A DNA stretch of 60,482 nucleotides from Desulfurococcaceae archaeon (GCA_020833415.1 JAJHQJ010000005.1:1-60482); one strand, 5' to 3'; positions 25,223-34,245 are shown, counted from the first letter of the stretch. The notes: a model not told the origin generated them from the letters alone. A program made the numbers and translations.

Positions 25223-26298
25223 GGGACATACTAAGGGCTTCCCTAGCTGTCCTCAGGGCATACTTCACCGCGGAGTTAGTTAGGAGTAGGGGGCTCGTCT
25301 ACGGACTCCTATCCCTGGCTGTGTGGATATCCGTATTCGTAGTACCTACGACGCTGTTCTCCGAGGAGGGAGCCACAGAGCGAGTAGCAAGAGGGGTTCT
25401 GGTAGGTGTAGCAGTATTCCTAGCGTACTCAACGGCTACGTGGGACTGGGCCATGCTACTCAGGTGGTTAGTACAGCTAGGTGTACTCGAGTACGTTCTA
25501 GCGTCGGGGAGCCCTATAATATCCCACTTCATAGGGATGATACCCGTATCCCTAGCTTGGTACTCCATAGCTCTCTGCATAGTCTACGCAGTTATAAGCC
25601 TCTTCGTAGGCCCCCCAAGGCTGGTGGTCCTAGATCCGATAGCACTGGCCACCGGTATCGTAACCCTACTACTAGTTCTCCTAGCCTACGCGCTTCTAGT
25701 TGGAGGAGCCCTACTAACCTCAGGTACCCCAGGTCCTGTAGTAGAGTTAGTTAGCTGGATACTCCCGCTAGCTGCTGGAGGATTCTTCCCAGTAAGGAGT
25801 ATGCGTTTCCCCGCTAACGGTACTCGGTGGTATCTGTGCGTACCTGTATTCCCGTTAGCGGGGTTGAGCCTCGGTGCGGGTTCACCGGCGTCACCCACAC
25901 CCCATGGGCCCCCGTCGAGCCCAACGCCACTGGGCTCCCATCTGAGTCCGTGGAGTCACCGCAGTGCGGATCATCCAAGAAACTATAGTGGAAGTAGGGG
26001 TATTTAAGTATTACTCTACGATACTAAGTTTACAGGTATTCACAGATACTTAAACCTACCATCAGTTCTGTAATAACCTGATCTACTCCAGGTGGTAGCC
26101 TACCTAACGCCGTTTAGCTACCCGGCGGAGCTCATAAGGTACTCCCTAGGGGTTTCAGAGCCACCAGTAGATGTTGGGGTAGTAGCTGCTATAGGCCTTA
26201 CGTACGCTATACTCTTCCTAGCGGCCTCAGCGGTATTCCTAAGAGTGCAGCTACGTAAGGTACTTAAGGAGGGCGTTAAGTCGGTAGCTCTATTCTAG
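25219..26298 (+). pseudogene. Second ABC-2 permease gene, split by a mini IS607
   Basis: Bases 25219-25803 encode 195 residues up to AAGGFFPVRSM; 26077-26298 encode PDLLQVVAYLTPFSYPAELIRYSLG and a final helix. Removing 25804-26076 (273 bp) joins the two parts in frame and gives a 268-aa permease, matching its 269-aa neighbour. The insert brings in-frame stops, so the present product ends within the element. It is the last gene of the exporter operon. Confidence 0.88.
25804..26076 (-). mobile_element. Mini IS607-derived element inside a permease gene
   Basis: This 273-bp relative of the element at 19421 is in the opposite orientation: left end TTATTACAGAACTG... at 26076, right end GTACCGTTAGCGGGGAAACG at 25804-25823. 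Read on the minus strand it has a good TATA (CTTAAATACCCC) followed about 28 nt later by GGATGATCCGCACTGCGGTGACTCC and the tnpB tail. This is the arrangement needed to express a short right-end RNA. The left flank is CAGG. No protein gene is left inside. Confidence 0.9.
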
Positions 26299-26375
26299 TA
26301 CCGCTGGGGAAGGGGTCAATTGTCTCGTAGCCTCCCTTCGGTGAGCTAATTTATCCGAGGAAACGGGGTACTCCG

Positions 26376-27554
26376 GTGGAGGGTGTGGGTCTAGCTAGCT
26401 TTAAGCTTAGGTATGGTAGGACCTTGGTTAGCTTCGGACCGGGATCGGTGGAGTCTCTGGCTAGTTGGTTATCCAGGTTTAAGAGAGTTTACGTGGTGGC
26501 TGGTAGGAGTGCTGCTAGGGTTAGCGGGGCGTTAGACGATGTAGAGAAGTACCTGAGGGCCTCAGGGGTTGAGTACGAGGTGTTTAGCGGGGTCTTTCCA
26601 AATCCAACGGCCTCCCTGGTGGACTCCGTAGCTGAGCTTATCTGGAGGTACGGAGCTGAGGCTGTGGTAGCGGTAGGCGGTGGTAGTACTATTGATGTAG
26701 CGAAGATAGCGTCGGTAGTGGTGAGCTGCGGGGGTCGGGCTAGGGACTACCTGAGTAGGTCTAGGGATGTCTGCGACGCTCTACCTTTAGCCGCAGTCAA
26801 CCTAACCCACGGTACTGGAAGCGAGGTCGATAGGTATGCTGTGGCTACTATCGAGGAGACTCACGAAAAGGTGAGCATAGCCAGCGAGTACATCTACCCA
26901 TCGCTAGGTATCGACGATCCTCGCTACCTGGTAACCCTACCTAGGGTTCAGACGGTCTACACCTCTCTGGACGCGTTCTACCACGCCATAGAGTCATCTA
27001 CGAGTAAGGCTTCATCTCCCTTTACGAGGTCCTTAGCTGAGGAGGTGGTTCGTCTCATATCTAGGTGGCTACCGGTAGCTGTTAGTAACCCCGCGGACCT
27101 TGAGGCTAGGTACTGGCTACTCTACGCGTCTCTCCTAGCTGGTATAGCTGTAGATAACTCACGTACACACATGATACACGCTCTAGAGCACGTGCTAAGC
27201 GGTTTAGAACCTAGACTAGCCCACGGGGCTGGGCTAGCAGCACTAGGTCCGTCAGCTATAGAGTTCCTGTATAGAGAGGTGCCTGAGGTTCTGCACAGAC
27301 TCCTCAGGTATCTAGACCCCTCTCTAAGGCCCGACCCCGAGGATAGCGGGAAGGCCGCCGCGGCAGTTAGGAGGTTCCAGGCGGAGGTGGAGTTCTCAGA
27401 GTCCCTACTGGATTACGGCTTTACAGCCGATAGGGTCGACGAGGTGGTCTCTATAACGTTCAAGTCTCTCGGATACCTCCTCAGCCTAGCCCCACTAGAG
27501 GTAGGCGAAGACCTAGTCAGGAGGATCTACCTAAACTCCTTGAGGCGCTACTAG
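26376..27554 (+). CDS. Iron-containing alcohol dehydrogenase family protein
   Basis: The 392-aa group III ADH-fold protein has the N-terminal nucleotide site VVAVGGGSTIDVAKI and the NLTHGTGSEVDRYAV loop. Metal ligands lie in SLDAFYHAIES (Asp and His) and in HMIHALEHVLSG, with a further His at LAHGAG. It likely oxidises or reduces an alcohol/aldehyde or a polyol with NAD(P); substrate not inferable. GTG start at 26376, with another GTG three codons on. Transcribed separately from the damaged ABC operon. Confidence 0.85.
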   Translation: MEGVGLASFKLRYGRTLVSFGPGSVESLASWLSRFKRVYVVAGRSAARVSGALDDVEKYLRASGVEYEVFSGVFPNPTASLVDSVAELIWRYGAEAVVAVGGGSTIDVAKIASVVVSCGGRARDYLSRSRDVCDALPLAAVNLTHGTGSEVDRYAVATIEETHEKVSIASEYIYPSLGIDDPRYLVTLPRVQTVYTSLDAFYHAIESSTSKASSPFTRSLAEEVVRLISRWLPVAVSNPADLEARYWLLYASLLAGIAVDNSRTHMIHALEHVLSGLEPRLAHGAGLAALGPSAIEFLYREVPEVLHRLLRYLDPSLRPDPEDSGKAAAAVRRFQAEVEFSESLLDYGFTADRVDEVVSITFKSLGYLLSLAPLEVGEDLVRRIYLNSLRRY

Positions 27555-27670
27555 ACCTCTGCCCAACAAAGCCCTCAGCCCTCACACGGTTCCTCACCGA
27601 TCAGCTCCGAAGAACCACATCACACCAGTTTTAAATTCTGTAGAAGCTTATATAGCTTTGGTAATTAAGT

Positions 27671-28411
27671 ATGAGTAGTGAGGCAGCTTACTTCGAGTAC
27701 CCCTCGGCTAAGACTTTCGTAACGCTCTTGGAGGTCATAGGTGAGGTAGCTGACGAGATACTAATGGACATAGGGCCCGAGGCTGTTCAAGTGAAGGCCC
27801 TAGACCCGGCTAGGCTATCGCTTATCGAGGTACGCATACCGTCATCGGCTTTTACACAGTACAGCGTCAGACCTGAGGGTCTAAGGATAGGGCTAAACCT
27901 CAGTTCCCTCCTGAAGATCCTACCTAAGCCTAAGAAGGGTGAGGTACTTAAGTTCTCGGCAGACGAGTCCTTCTATAGTCTCTTAATAGAGGGGACAGCT
28001 CCCAAACTGTTTAGATTCAGGTCTATAGAGGTTTCAGCTGAGGAGATCCCCGAGCTAAGCTTAGAGTTTAAGGTTAGAGCAAGGGTGCTCTCCAAAGCCT
28101 TTAAGCAAGCTCTCACAGACCTTAAGGGCTCCGGAACGATAGAGATCGAGGTCCCGGCGACAGACTACATACTACTCAAGGGTGGTGGCTCTACGGTTAA
28201 GATGTCCAGAGTGTCTGGGTCGATCATAGACATAGAATTCGAGGAAAACGTTAGGTCAGCCTACGAAGAGAGTTACCTAGCTAAGGTACTACCTCTTTCA
28301 ACATTAACGGACAGCCTAACCCTGGAATTAAGTTCCTCAAGTCCTCTACGCATGACGTTCGATATTCCGGGGGATATCGTAGTAAGATATACCTTAGCCC
28401 CGCAGACCTAA
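27671..28411 (+). CDS. pcn: DNA polymerase sliding clamp (PCNA)
   Basis: The 246-aa protein has two PCNA-fold repeats, with MDIGPEAVQVKALDPARLSLIEVRI, LSSLLKILPKPKKGEVLKF near the centre, and the C-terminal VRYTLAPQT. It lacks an obvious long PIP pocket tail. Crenarchaea make a heterotrimer from three PCNAs; this is one of them, and which one cannot be decided here. It tethers polymerase, ligase and Fen1 to DNA. The clamp loader genes rfcS/rfcL are at 54-57 kb. TATA-like TTTAAATTC about 40 bp upstream. Confidence 0.93.
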   Translation: MSSEAAYFEYPSAKTFVTLLEVIGEVADEILMDIGPEAVQVKALDPARLSLIEVRIPSSAFTQYSVRPEGLRIGLNLSSLLKILPKPKKGEVLKFSADESFYSLLIEGTAPKLFRFRSIEVSAEEIPELSLEFKVRARVLSKAFKQALTDLKGSGTIEIEVPATDYILLKGGGSTVKMSRVSGSIIDIEFEENVRSAYEESYLAKVLPLSTLTDSLTLELSSSSPLRMTFDIPGDIVVRYTLAPQT

Positions 28412-28464
28412 GATAATTTTTTAAGCTGTTCTACAGATCTCCCTATGAAAGGGTGTGTCAGATT

Positions 28465-28920
28465 ATGCCAAACCGCGGACTAGATGAGGTAGACATAAAG
28501 ATCTTGAGCATACTCCAGGATAATGCTGACCTAACCTACGCGGAGATAGCCAGGATAGTAGGGGTTAGCACCTCCACGGTCTTCATGAGGATAAAGAAGC
28601 TCAAGGAGCAGGGCTACATTAAGAGAATAGTAGCTGAGGTAAATCCAGAGCTACTGGGATACAAGTTGAAGGCCTTGGTATTTCTGTCTATAGACGTTAA
28701 GAAGTTTAACCAGGTAGTAGAGGCCTTAAGGAGTATGCCCCAGATTAAGGAGATATACGACGTCACCGGGGAGTGGACCCTTGTGTGTACACTACTTGTA
28801 AAGGACCACGCAGAGCTCTCTAAGGTACTGGATGCGATAGGCTCCATCGACGGAGTTGAAAGTACCTCAACACTAGTAGTGCTGAGGACGATGAAGGAGG
28901 AGCATAAGGTGCTTCCTTGA
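28465..28920 (+). CDS. Lrp/AsnC family transcription regulator
   Basis: The 151-aa protein has an N-terminal helix-turn-helix (IKILSILQDNADLTYAEIARIVGVSTSTVFMRIKKL) and a C-terminal RAM ligand domain (YDVTGEWTLVCTLLVKDHAELSKVLDAI). It would bind DNA as a dimer or octamer, usually answering to an amino acid. I use ATG at 28465, with GGGTGTG just upstream; the track starts at GTG 28453. Its stop overlaps the next gene. Confidence 0.9.
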   Translation: MPNRGLDEVDIKILSILQDNADLTYAEIARIVGVSTSTVFMRIKKLKEQGYIKRIVAEVNPELLGYKLKALVFLSIDVKKFNQVVEALRSMPQIKEIYDVTGEWTLVCTLLVKDHAELSKVLDAIGSIDGVESTSTLVVLRTMKEEHKVLP

Positions 28921-29429
28921 GACCCCGCTACGGTTACGGACTCTTCAACGTAGATTCAGCCGGTGAGTTCAGACAGAAGGTCATCTTCTTCTATTGGGAC
29001 CCTGAGGAGGAGCTGTACCACGCAGTAGCTACTCCTGAATCTCGCATGAAGGAGCTCGCGTCTCTTAGGGAGAACATGCAGTTCTTCGTAGATAGCGAGA
29101 GGATAGTAATTAATGGTGAGGAGGTTAAGGCTAGAGTGGTACACGTAGATGTAGGCTTCGTATCTAACCCGAGGAGGCCCTTCATAGAGTTCCTAATACT
29201 CTTCAAGGGGAGACTGGTTAGGGGGGTGAATAGGTATGAGAACTACTACGAAACCGAGAGGGTTGAGTACAACTATAGAGTTACCTGGATACTACCAGAG
29301 GGGTTTAAGTTTCTTAAAGCCGACTTCGGCTTTCCCTACGAGGTATTCGACGATAGAGTGGTAGTTATTAACGTTAAGAAAGGCTCGACTACCCCTGGCT
29401 ATGAGTATATGGAGTTTTTAGCCTCCTAG
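28917..29429 (+). CDS. Conserved-looking protein of unknown function
   Basis: The 170-aa soluble protein begins with the TTG that overlaps the Lrp stop (TTGA), so it is co-expressed with the regulator. It has an aromatic-rich alpha/beta sequence (FFYWDPEEELYHAV, GVNRYENYYETERVEYNYRVTWILPEGF) and no catalytic motif I recognise. The lipocalin/START-like strand pattern is only an impression. It overlaps the 3' end of priL by 41 nt on the other strand. Confidence 0.6.
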   Translation: MRPRYGYGLFNVDSAGEFRQKVIFFYWDPEEELYHAVATPESRMKELASLRENMQFFVDSERIVINGEEVKARVVHVDVGFVSNPRRPFIEFLILFKGRLVRGVNRYENYYETERVEYNYRVTWILPEGFKFLKADFGFPYEVFDDRVVVINVKKGSTTPGYEYMEFLAS

Positions 29430-30468
29430 CTACATGCCTATAGTACTGGACAGGGCTTCTGGTTCCGCAATCAGCTACACACATACCTAAGGCCCTCATT
29501 TTATCACAGCTGTAGGTGTAGTACCTCTTTCTACTCCCCCTCAGTCCAGCTAGGTGCTCTATCTGGTACCGAGCAATTTTCTCGTCGAAATCGGGGGAGG
29601 TCTTGAAGAATTCGATAATCTCGTCAACACTATAGCCTACGGCTAGTAGGAAGGTGGCTAAGGCGAACCTCTGATGGTGGCTTAAGTGCTCACCTTTTGC
29701 AAGAAGTTCCTTTAGCCTGGCCATACACAGCGGAAACGCGCTCTCTACCTTTGCGGGAACCTTTCTAGCTTCCCCACTCCTAATCCTCTCTGGTATTAAC
29801 TTCGAGGTATCAGGTATGAGGTCCTGAAGGACATCGCGGACAGCATCCCCAGAGAGGGCCTTTCCGTACTCTACAATACGCCTCTTTACTATCTCCTCAG
29901 CTAGTCTGGCTAGGTCCCTCCTACTTAGGTATACAAACCCCTTGAGTACGACCCTATTTACTAGCTTCCAGTCCGGCTCGCTGAGGAGGTTTTCAGCGTA
30001 ACGCAGGTATTTAGGTATGCTAACTCTATAGGGATAGCAAGCTATAACCTCCCTGGAGCCTGACTTACCAAGTACTATCCTATGCCCGCATCCATCTCTG
30101 CTTCCTACGAACTCGACCTCCAGGTTAAGTCTTCTCAGAATCTCGAGTAGCTCCTCCTCAGGTTCCTTGACTAGGTCGGTACTCACTCTCTTACCCTCGA
30201 AGTCAGCTAGCCTTGCCAATAGCCACTGATCGGTGTGCTGAGCTAGTGCTATTGCTAGGTAGAAGCTGGAGACTTCGTCATTAGCGTTGGTGGAGGGGCT
30301 GTACGGGATCCTCTTCACAGCGCTCTCTAATCTTACTAGAGCTCTGTTGGCGTAATTCTTCACATAGCTAAGTACGTCTACAAGACTCGCATCGTACCCT
30401 AGGATAAACCTCGAGACGTTCTCCAAGCCCACTAGCACTGGGTACCTAGAGTATAGCGGAGTTCTCAC
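29389..30468 (-). CDS. priL: DNA primase large subunit PriL
   Basis: The 359-aa protein has an N-terminal helical domain and a C-terminal iron-sulfur domain. Four cysteines fit the PriL cluster: FPLCMARL, TYSCDKM, GMCVAD and DCG. LSHHQRFALATFLLAVGYS and IARYQIEHLAG are conserved family segments. It partners PriS to make RNA/DNA primers and senses the 5' triphosphate. The small subunit is not in the window. GTG start at 30468. Confidence 0.92.
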   Translation of the reverse strand: MRTPLYSRYPVLVGLENVSRFILGYDASLVDVLSYVKNYANRALVRLESAVKRIPYSPSTNANDEVSSFYLAIALAQHTDQWLLARLADFEGKRVSTDLVKEPEEELLEILRRLNLEVEFVGSRDGCGHRIVLGKSGSREVIACYPYRVSIPKYLRYAENLLSEPDWKLVNRVVLKGFVYLSRRDLARLAEEIVKRRIVEYGKALSGDAVRDVLQDLIPDTSKLIPERIRSGEARKVPAKVESAFPLCMARLKELLAKGEHLSHHQRFALATFLLAVGYSVDEIIEFFKTSPDFDEKIARYQIEHLAGLRGSRKRYYTYSCDKMRALGMCVADCGTRSPVQYYRHVARRLKTPYTHSQG

Positions 30469-30549
30469 TACTGCCCGCCTAACTGCTTCTTCAAGGTAAT
30501 TAAATGCTAAAATAGCGCAGACACGATACTCTAGTCTAGGTGAAATACG

Positions 30550-32286
30550 ATAGGAAACTGGATAGTTACATCAGCATGGCCCTACGTTAACGGAGTACCC
30601 CACCTAGGTACTCTCGTGGGTAGCGTTCTATCGGCAGACGTCTTCGCTAGATACCTAAGGATGAGAGGTAATAGGGTGGTCTTTGTAAGTGGGAGTGACG
30701 AGCACGGTACGGTGATAGAGGTCGAGGCTATAAAGAGGGGACTTCAACCCAAGGATTTTACCGACCAAGCCCATAGCTACATACTTAAGCTGTGGGAGTC
30801 TTGGGAGATCTCGTTCGATAATTACACGAGGACCGAGTCTGAGGTGCATAAAGAGTTCGTACGGGAGTTCCTACTGGAAGTCCAGAGGAACGGATACATT
30901 GATGTCAGAGAGCAGTCGATTCCGTGGTGCCCTAAGGACAGGCTTTACCTACCGGATAGGTTCGTCAGCGGTACCTGTCCATATTGCGGCTACCCAGATG
31001 CTCATGGAGATCAGTGTGATGCGTGCGGCAGGATCTTGGATCCTGACCAGCTGATTAACCCGAGGTGCGTTTTCTGCGGTAGTAGGCCTGAGTTCATTTC
31101 GAGGAAGCACTGGTTCTTCCGCCTAGATAAACTGGGGGAGGCTCTCCGCGAGTTGCTCACCTCACACAAACTCCTAAGTGATAAGGTTAAGAGTTACTCA
31201 CTCGCCTGGGTAACCTCAGGGTTAAAACCCCGGGCCCTAACAAGGGATACCAGCTGGGGGATTCCAGCACCATTCGAAGGGGCTGAGGGTAAGACTGTCT
31301 ACGTCTGGTTCGATGCATTGCTAGGCTACATCTCAGCAACGAAGGAGTACTTTATAGTAAGGGGTAGGCCTGAGGAGTGGTTAGAACTTTGGTTAAGTAG
31401 AGATACAATGACAGCCTACTTCATAGGTAAGGATAACATACCGTTCCACGCAGTGATATTCCCAGCCCTAATCCTAGCCTCTGGAAGAGGCTACAAGTTG
31501 CCGGACCTGATTTCCGCAACCGAGTACCTTCTCTACGAGGGGGAGAAGTTCAGTAAGAGTAGGCGGGTAGGTATATGGGCTGACGAGGCTCTGGAGATCT
31601 TCGGTGAGGCGGAGTACTGGAGGTTCGCCTTAATGCGTATGAGACCGGAGGACCGCGATACCAGCTTTAAGTGGACCGAGTTCGTTAGGATAGTAAATAC
31701 CGAGCTAAACGACGATATCGGTAACTTCATACACAGGGTCCTGACCCTCATATGGAGGTACTTTAACGGCGTAATACCGGAGATCTCAGCACCTACTGGG
31801 GAGGATGAGGCTGCGCTGAAGACTTTAAGAGATAGCTGGCTAAGGTACTGCAGATATATAGAACTAGGTGAGATCAGGAAAGCATCTGAGGTGATAGTAG
31901 AACTAGCTAGGTTCGGCAACCAGTACATCACTAGGAAGGCACCCTGGTTTAAAATTAAGGAGGATGTCAATGACGTTAAAAACACTCTACGAGTTTCCTT
32001 CGAGATATGCTTACATATAGCAGTAATGCTCTACCCCTTCATGCCTAGACTCTCCAGAACTCTACTCGACACCATGGGTGTGGAGCTTCGAGAAGAGCTA
32101 GTAGTTAGGGATACCCCGAGAGAGCTCCTTAGGGAGGGTCATAGAATTAAGGAGCCTAGGGTAGTATTTACTAAGATACCGAAGGACCTGGCCGAGGCTT
32201 TACTAGACCCCGAGAAGAGGGAGACTCTCATAAGGTCTGCTCGGGAGAGAACTAACGCGCGGAGACCGCAGGTCCTCAGGTTTTAG
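30550..32286 (+). CDS. metG: Methionyl-tRNA synthetase, apparently starting at ATA
   Basis: This is class I MetRS with HIGH as PHLGT, KMSKS as KFSKSR, the zinc knuckle CPYCGY...CDACGR plus CVFCG, and WFDALLGYISA. The ORF track starts at 30616, which cuts off the required IVTSAWPYVNGVPHLG segment. The frame is open back to a TGA at 30541 with no ATG, GTG or TTG. The ATA at 30550 lies 6 nt after AGGTGA and gives (M)GNWIVTSAWPYVNG, the expected family N-terminus, 578 aa. It lacks the C-terminal EMAP/Trbp111 domain. Confidence 0.93.
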   Translation: MGNWIVTSAWPYVNGVPHLGTLVGSVLSADVFARYLRMRGNRVVFVSGSDEHGTVIEVEAIKRGLQPKDFTDQAHSYILKLWESWEISFDNYTRTESEVHKEFVREFLLEVQRNGYIDVREQSIPWCPKDRLYLPDRFVSGTCPYCGYPDAHGDQCDACGRILDPDQLINPRCVFCGSRPEFISRKHWFFRLDKLGEALRELLTSHKLLSDKVKSYSLAWVTSGLKPRALTRDTSWGIPAPFEGAEGKTVYVWFDALLGYISATKEYFIVRGRPEEWLELWLSRDTMTAYFIGKDNIPFHAVIFPALILASGRGYKLPDLISATEYLLYEGEKFSKSRRVGIWADEALEIFGEAEYWRFALMRMRPEDRDTSFKWTEFVRIVNTELNDDIGNFIHRVLTLIWRYFNGVIPEISAPTGEDEAALKTLRDSWLRYCRYIELGEIRKASEVIVELARFGNQYITRKAPWFKIKEDVNDVKNTLRVSFEICLHIAVMLYPFMPRLSRTLLDTMGVELREELVVRDTPRELLREGHRIKEPRVVFTKIPKDLAEALLDPEKRETLIRSARERTNARRPQVLRF

Positions 32287-32351
32287 ATAAGACCTAAGCT
32301 ACGACCCTAGGTTTATAAGGTCTTAGGTACTACCTGAAGAGGTGCAGATCT

Positions 32352-33188
32352 ACGTGTAGACTTATGTCAGTCTTGGGATCCGAGTGGGGCGACCTCCCCG
32401 AACTCTTGGAGGCCTTTAGTGAGGCTAGTAGGTGCGACCCCTACCTAATGAGTCTACATAGCTCAAAGATTTGCGAGGGGCATAGCGACGGCTGGGGCTA
32501 CGTCCTAGTCGGGGCTCTGGAGAGTGGGGAGGAAGTGGTTAACTACTATAGAAGTACTAGACCTGTCTACGAGGATACCGCTGTGCTAGGTAGTCTCGGG
32601 GGCTCAGCTAGGGAACTGGTGTACGGGGTACTGGTAGCGCATTCTAGGAGGAAGGCCGAGGGGTCTGTAAGGGTTGGGAATACCCACCCACTATACTACT
32701 CCTGGCGGGGGTTCGATATGTGGATAGTGCATAACGGAGTTGTAGATGCGGACTCTATAGCTAGGGAGCTCGGAGTCCCTAGAGGGGAGGATACTACCGA
32801 TACCTACTACCTCGGGGAGCTCATCTACAGGTCGGTGGCAGGTCCTGACTTAGGCGATGTAGTGGAGAAGGTGAGGTACGCCTCTAAATATACTAAGACG
32901 GCTATGAACACCTCTATACTCCTCTATACGAAGGGGAAGGCCTTACTCGTAGTAACCTCTTACGTAAATCCAGATAGACTAGGCGACCCTAAGGTAGTCG
33001 ACTACTATAGGCTCTACCTATTGAGTGGCCCAAGGGATTCGGCAGTGGTTTCATCCTCAATATTGAAGTACTATAATGTGCGTAGTGAGAGGGTTTCCGA
33101 GGTACCCCTTCAGTCCGGGCTGGCTATAGAGATAGACTTGAAGAGGAGAGTGGAGACCGCACGAGTTTCGTTTAAACTCGGTACCTAG
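32352..33188 (+). CDS. Class II glutamine amidotransferase-like protein, apparently starting at ACG
   Basis: This is an N-terminal nucleophile amidotransferase domain: GHSDGWGYVLV, VAHSRRKAEG, NTHPLYY, WIVHNGVVD and DTTDTYYL. Family members begin MCRL, where Cys2 is the nucleophile. Here ACG TGT AGA CTT ATG reads xCRLM; the track start at 32364 would remove the cysteine. ACG at 32352 is 7 nt after GAGGTG, and TATA TTTATAAGG lies at 32311-32319. It has no synthase domain, as in YafJ-like proteins, so the acceptor is unknown. 278 aa. Confidence 0.8.
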   Translation, partial: TCRLMSVLGSEWGDLPELLEAFSEASRCDPYLMSLHSSKICEGHSDGWGYVLVGALESGEEVVNYYRSTRPVYEDTAVLGSLGGSARELVYGVLVAHSRRKAEGSVRVGNTHPLYYSWRGFDMWIVHNGVVDADSIARELGVPRGEDTTDTYYLGELIYRSVAGPDLGDVVEKVRYASKYTKTAMNTSILLYTKGKALLVVTSYVNPDRLGDPKVVDYYRLYLLSGPRDSAVVSSSILKYYNVRSERVSEVPLQSGLAIEIDLKRRVETARVSFKLGT

Positions 33189-33227
33189 CTAACTCACATT
33201 GAAAGAGATCCGCGTGGGTGGTGAAGA

Positions 33228-33398
33228 GTGTCTGATGAAGAGAGGCTCAGAACTCACGGTCTTAGGGTATGTAGGGAGCTGTGTGCTGAGAAGGGGTTCT
33301 CAGCAGGGGCTTTTAGGGACTGTGTTGAGAGGTGCTTGGAGGAAATCGTGAAGGGGAGGCACCCGGAAGGTAGCGTCTTATTCAAGGAACTCACTTAA
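33228..33398 (+). CDS. Small twin-CX3C protein
   Basis: The 56-aa ORF below the track cutoff starts at GTG 33228 behind GGTGGTGA and ends TAA at 33396-33398. The sequence is strongly helical and charged with four cysteines spaced CX3C-X12-CX3C (VCRELC ... DCVERC). That is the spacing of disulfide-linked helical hairpins such as the small Tim chaperones; shared ancestry is not implied. It follows the amidotransferase gene by 39 bp and overlaps the convergent membrane-protein gene by 8 nt. Function unknown. Confidence 0.6.
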   Translation: MSDEERLRTHGLRVCRELCAEKGFSAGAFRDCVERCLEEIVKGRHPEGSVLFKELT

Positions 33399-34245
33399 CA
33401 TCTTTAGCCCCCTTCAACAGCCTCGATGGGTGGGTGGGGGCCCTCTCACGTTTTTTAACGTAAACCCATAGCGGAAGTACTGTTACAACGTAGAGTACAA
33501 CGGTTATCCACGGGTTGTCCAGAAGCCTCATGTACAGCCTACCGTTCTCGAACTTCAGTTTCAGTATTCCAGCTATGGTGGGCTCTGCACTAACCCTATA
33601 GCTGTATACGCAGCCGGTCGTTAACCTACTTAAGCAACTACCTTCTCTACAATTTACTTCAGCTACGTTAACGGGACCGTCCTCCCACTCTTTATACTCT
33701 ACCCTAATGCTACCCATGTCAACACCTCTGTATTCAGCCTTTACCGACGCGTTACATAGTTGTGCGGAGAGAACGAAGTAGATCTCGAGTGGGTACTGAG
33801 TTAAGATGTAGTCCTCGGACCTTCCTATTCTAGTTAAGTTAATGAAAGGACCCGGGTAGGAGGTGTTGACTGGGGATTCAGCCACCCTGAAGGAGGTGTT
33901 GACCACCTCCCCACAGGCTTTAACGAGTCTACTTTCCCTTAGGTAGAAGGTCTTCCACTCACTACCCTTCGGGATGGTAAACCTAAGTGTCTCATTACTT
34001 ACGGTTACTAGTACCGTGTAGTTCCTATCTTCAGGAGGAGCTATGTAGGTAGCCCTGAGTAAAGTTACGTTAACAATTCTATCACCTGTGAGATCGTACC
34101 TCACTAAACCCTCCTGCAGTGAGAATGCAACAGTTAACGTCATAACTATATACAGGAGGGCTATAACTAATGATGTAGGGAGAAGCAACTTCCCGAGCTT
34201 TCTCCTACCTCTCTTCCTCCTAGCATACCTCCTATACTTACCCAC
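33391..34245 (-). CDS. Bitopic membrane protein of unknown function
   Basis: The 284-aa protein has a very basic start (KYRRYARRKRGRRK), a transmembrane helix (SLVIALLYIVMTLTVAF), about 190 residues of likely exterior beta-rich sequence with several NxT/NxS sites and cysteines, and a second helix near the C-terminus (WITVVLYVVTVLPLWVYV) followed by a basic tail. No family recognised. The layout matches the gene at 4027-4677. GTG start at 34245 with GGAG upstream. Confidence 0.65.
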   Translation of the reverse strand: MGKYRRYARRKRGRRKLGKLLLPTSLVIALLYIVMTLTVAFSLQEGLVRYDLTGDRIVNVTLLRATYIAPPEDRNYTVLVTVSNETLRFTIPKGSEWKTFYLRESRLVKACGEVVNTSFRVAESPVNTSYPGPFINLTRIGRSEDYILTQYPLEIYFVLSAQLCNASVKAEYRGVDMGSIRVEYKEWEDGPVNVAEVNCREGSCLSRLTTGCVYSYRVSAEPTIAGILKLKFENGRLYMRLLDNPWITVVLYVVTVLPLWVYVKKRERAPTHPSRLLKGAKDVK

